NCBI GenBank assembly: GCA_030323885.1
Contig: CM059187.1
Location: forward strand, 83,908,027-83,972,026
Origin: Branchipolynoe longqiensis
Taxonomy: Eukaryota; Annelida; Polychaeta; Phyllodocida; Polynoidae
Direction of reading: 5' to 3'
DNA: 64,000 nt
Part shown: positions 51,306 through 54,300 of the stretch, one piece after another
Numbering within the stretch: position 1 is the first letter of the stretch
Layout of the letters: the number at the start of each line of letters is the position of its first letter
Notes under the pieces: generated by a model
Told to the model about the DNA's origin: nothing
Database searches by the model: none
Seen by the model: only the letters and a program-made list of their open reading frames with translations
Program-made: the position numbers and the translations under genes

Positions 51306-54300
51306 GAGGGTTTTTTAAATCATAGAATTTTTGCATTTCTTTAGATTGAAGAATTCTGTTTTCGCAGAATTCTTTTTTCGATCCATTTAAAAGTGATTTA
51401 ATTTTGTTGGCTGCCCATTAGTAAGCGTGTAAATATACATGGTGCTGCTATTTTCACTCTTAAAGCATCTCGTCTTCACGTCCCAGTTACATGTGCTGCT
51501 ACTGTCCAATCACAATTGGTCTTAAATGTAGTTTGGAGAAAAAACGTGGGATGCTCTACTCCTCTAGTCATGGAAAAATAGATAGATCTGGCTATTTTGT
51601 TCTAGTAATGTTATCGAATTTTGTAATGATTATCATTGAAAATCATGTCATTTAATGATAGAAGCGGCTTGAACCCGAATATTGGGGTTTTGCATCCTAC
51701 ACTATTGAATGTTTAAGAGCATATCAGGATGGGTACCATCTTCACTTATGATGACGTTATAGTCCTGCCCCATTGAGATACCATACAACCGGCATCACGA
51801 TATCTCAGTCAGTCACGTTTACCATACACTGATCCAAGAAGCTCTATCCTAGAAATGTTGAGTGTCAGCCAAGGTAGCGACGGGTATCAATTTGATAAGT
51901 CTTCGGTTTGACTCTGCTGGGAATTGATTTCACGACCTCCGTCAAAAAGGATATTGTTTTTCTTTGTATTGATGTGGATGGCGGATGCTTATAGACTGGA
52001 TACTTTATTATCATTATAAAAAGGCGGAATTAGTCTATGTTTAATATTATTATTGCTCTTTGTTATTACGCTGCGAATTAATATGTATTATTGTCCAATC
52101 ACTGCCCTTTCTGTGCCCCTACCGGGCCGCGCTAGTATGGTTGTAGAACCGCATAGACTAGCTATGCATGTGATCCCGGGTGACTCGCCTCTGAAGATAG
52201 TCAGTCCTCAGTGGTGTACTGAACGTATGGGGGACCAGACCGGGTGGCCGAATGATAGAGCGTCCGTCTCCTGTTTTGGGAGATCGGGAGATCTGAACCC
52301 ATGAGTTTGTGGGTTACGAATCCTGGTCGAGTCAAACCAATGACTTAAAAGTTGATACTTGTCGCTACCTAGCCTGGTGCTCGGCATTATTAGGATAGGG
52401 CAAGGACTGGTTGGCTCAGTGTCAGGATAATGTGACTGAGTGGGATATCAGGTCATGGTGCTGGTGGCCTGATGTCCCAGTGGGGCAGCACTATAACAGT
52501 TGCCATGAGTGCACACTGTCACAAGTCGGTACCCGTCCTGATATGACCTTAGATGTTGCTAGGACGTAAAACAACAAACAAAACAAACAAACGTATGGGG
52601 GAATTTCTCGTAATCGATCATCTTTTGTGGAAGCTGTAAATGAAGATGCAAATTCTGTTTGATGAGAGTTATCAAAGATTATGTGGGCAGCGGATGTGCC
52701 ACATGTGTGTTACGGGGCCATTCAAATATTACGTGCTGCTTAGTTAGGAGGGTGGGGGTGTATGTGATATGTGGCGTGTATTGTCTAGCGTTACAGGGGG
52801 TCTAATTTAGACCAAAAATAGTTACATAATATTTTAATGGTTCCTTATGTTTAGAGTTGCATAGTCCGATGGTTTTGAGTTTCTGTAATTTTTCTTAGAT
52901 AAATATATTAATAGATTGTTGTAATCTACCTTGCTTTAGTTTGAAGTAACCTTTTTGTAAAATGGTTAAATTTTTAGATAAATGAGTGCAAAATTAACAT
53001 TTGTTTGAGCAAGCATGCCAAAACTCTGACACCATAGGTCTTAGCAGTAATGGGTTCTATTAAATTGCCTCAGTATCCCATTCTATGTGGTAACAAATGC
53101 TTAATAAGTGTATCTGTATCTAAATTCAATATGTAGAATCAATTCTAGATAATTGTTTTGGTTTTTTAAATATGCTTCATCGGACTGTGCGGTTTAAAGT
53201 TTGTTGGGGGTTTTTCTTCTCTCCCTGTAGGTGACTACACGGAGAGTGCGCGGTGTCTGGCCTCCCTCACCGGCATGGACCGAACAGAGTGGGCTCGGGC
53301 ACGAACAAGCTACCTCCTCACTGGGGTCAACAAGTCCTCCCTGCACGTGCTGGAGAGTGCCATGTTCCACGTCAGTTTTGGCGGGAAATTCCCGCTTTTA
53401 TTTATGTCTTCCGATGGCTTAGAATTTCTGTCACTTTTTTTTAGATATGTATTGTCCAGTGATTGTTCTAACCTACCTTACTTTAGTTTAAAGTAACTTT
53501 GATTTTAAATTACTAAACTTTGGATATATTTGAAGTGCAAACAGGCAACAATAATTTTGGCAAGCACATCAAAAGTCTGACGCTATAGGCTTCAGCATCA
53601 GCAGGTTCTATTAAATTGTTTTAGTTCTTACCTCATCTTCCGAATACCGACCGAAAGTCAACAAGCAGGGGAATATGAATTCAACTCATATATCCATGAT
53701 AGTTTTATGTTAATTTATGTTATGACATTGAGTTATTTGACCCTATGCTAATGGCAATACAGTGATATACCTGGATTGTTTTGCTACTTTACTGGTAAGA
53801 CAGCCCCACAGCCTGTCACTTGTGTTATATAATACACGATTTCCGTGACGCATGCACTGAGCGTAATCCAGACTGGACTTGTGGGTCACAGAGTCTGTGG
53901 AGGGGCAATTGAAGCTCTGTTAACACTGGCTTCATATTGAGCAACTGACACAGTTTTTATGGCACAAATGTGGATTTATAGAGAAAACATACTTACCATT
54001 TTTTAATCATTTTTGATAATTATAGCTGTATCCTATTGATTGAATGATTGATTGATTGAAAAGCTTGATTGTCAGTGTAAAGCAACACAGTGACACACTG
54101 TCGACCCACAACACGAGTGTCGTAGCCTATCACCAGGTGTCGTACTAGTCACTGAAATCGTGTTTTGAGTGTTGTGTCTAGTCAAACTGATAGCACCTTC
54201 ATCTTGCCATAGGAATAGTTTAATTAATAATATACTACTTATCTTACTAGTATGGTATTATATATTAAGAATTAATATATAGTTATGTTATATTTATATC

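Larger units (their letters stand above)
50940..53230 (+). other. CPT1 intron 9
   Basis: Contains three SINE copies, an ATT microsatellite and a TTAA MITE. 50950-51105, 51310-51710 and 51995-52220 hold nothing recognised. Confidence 0.8.
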
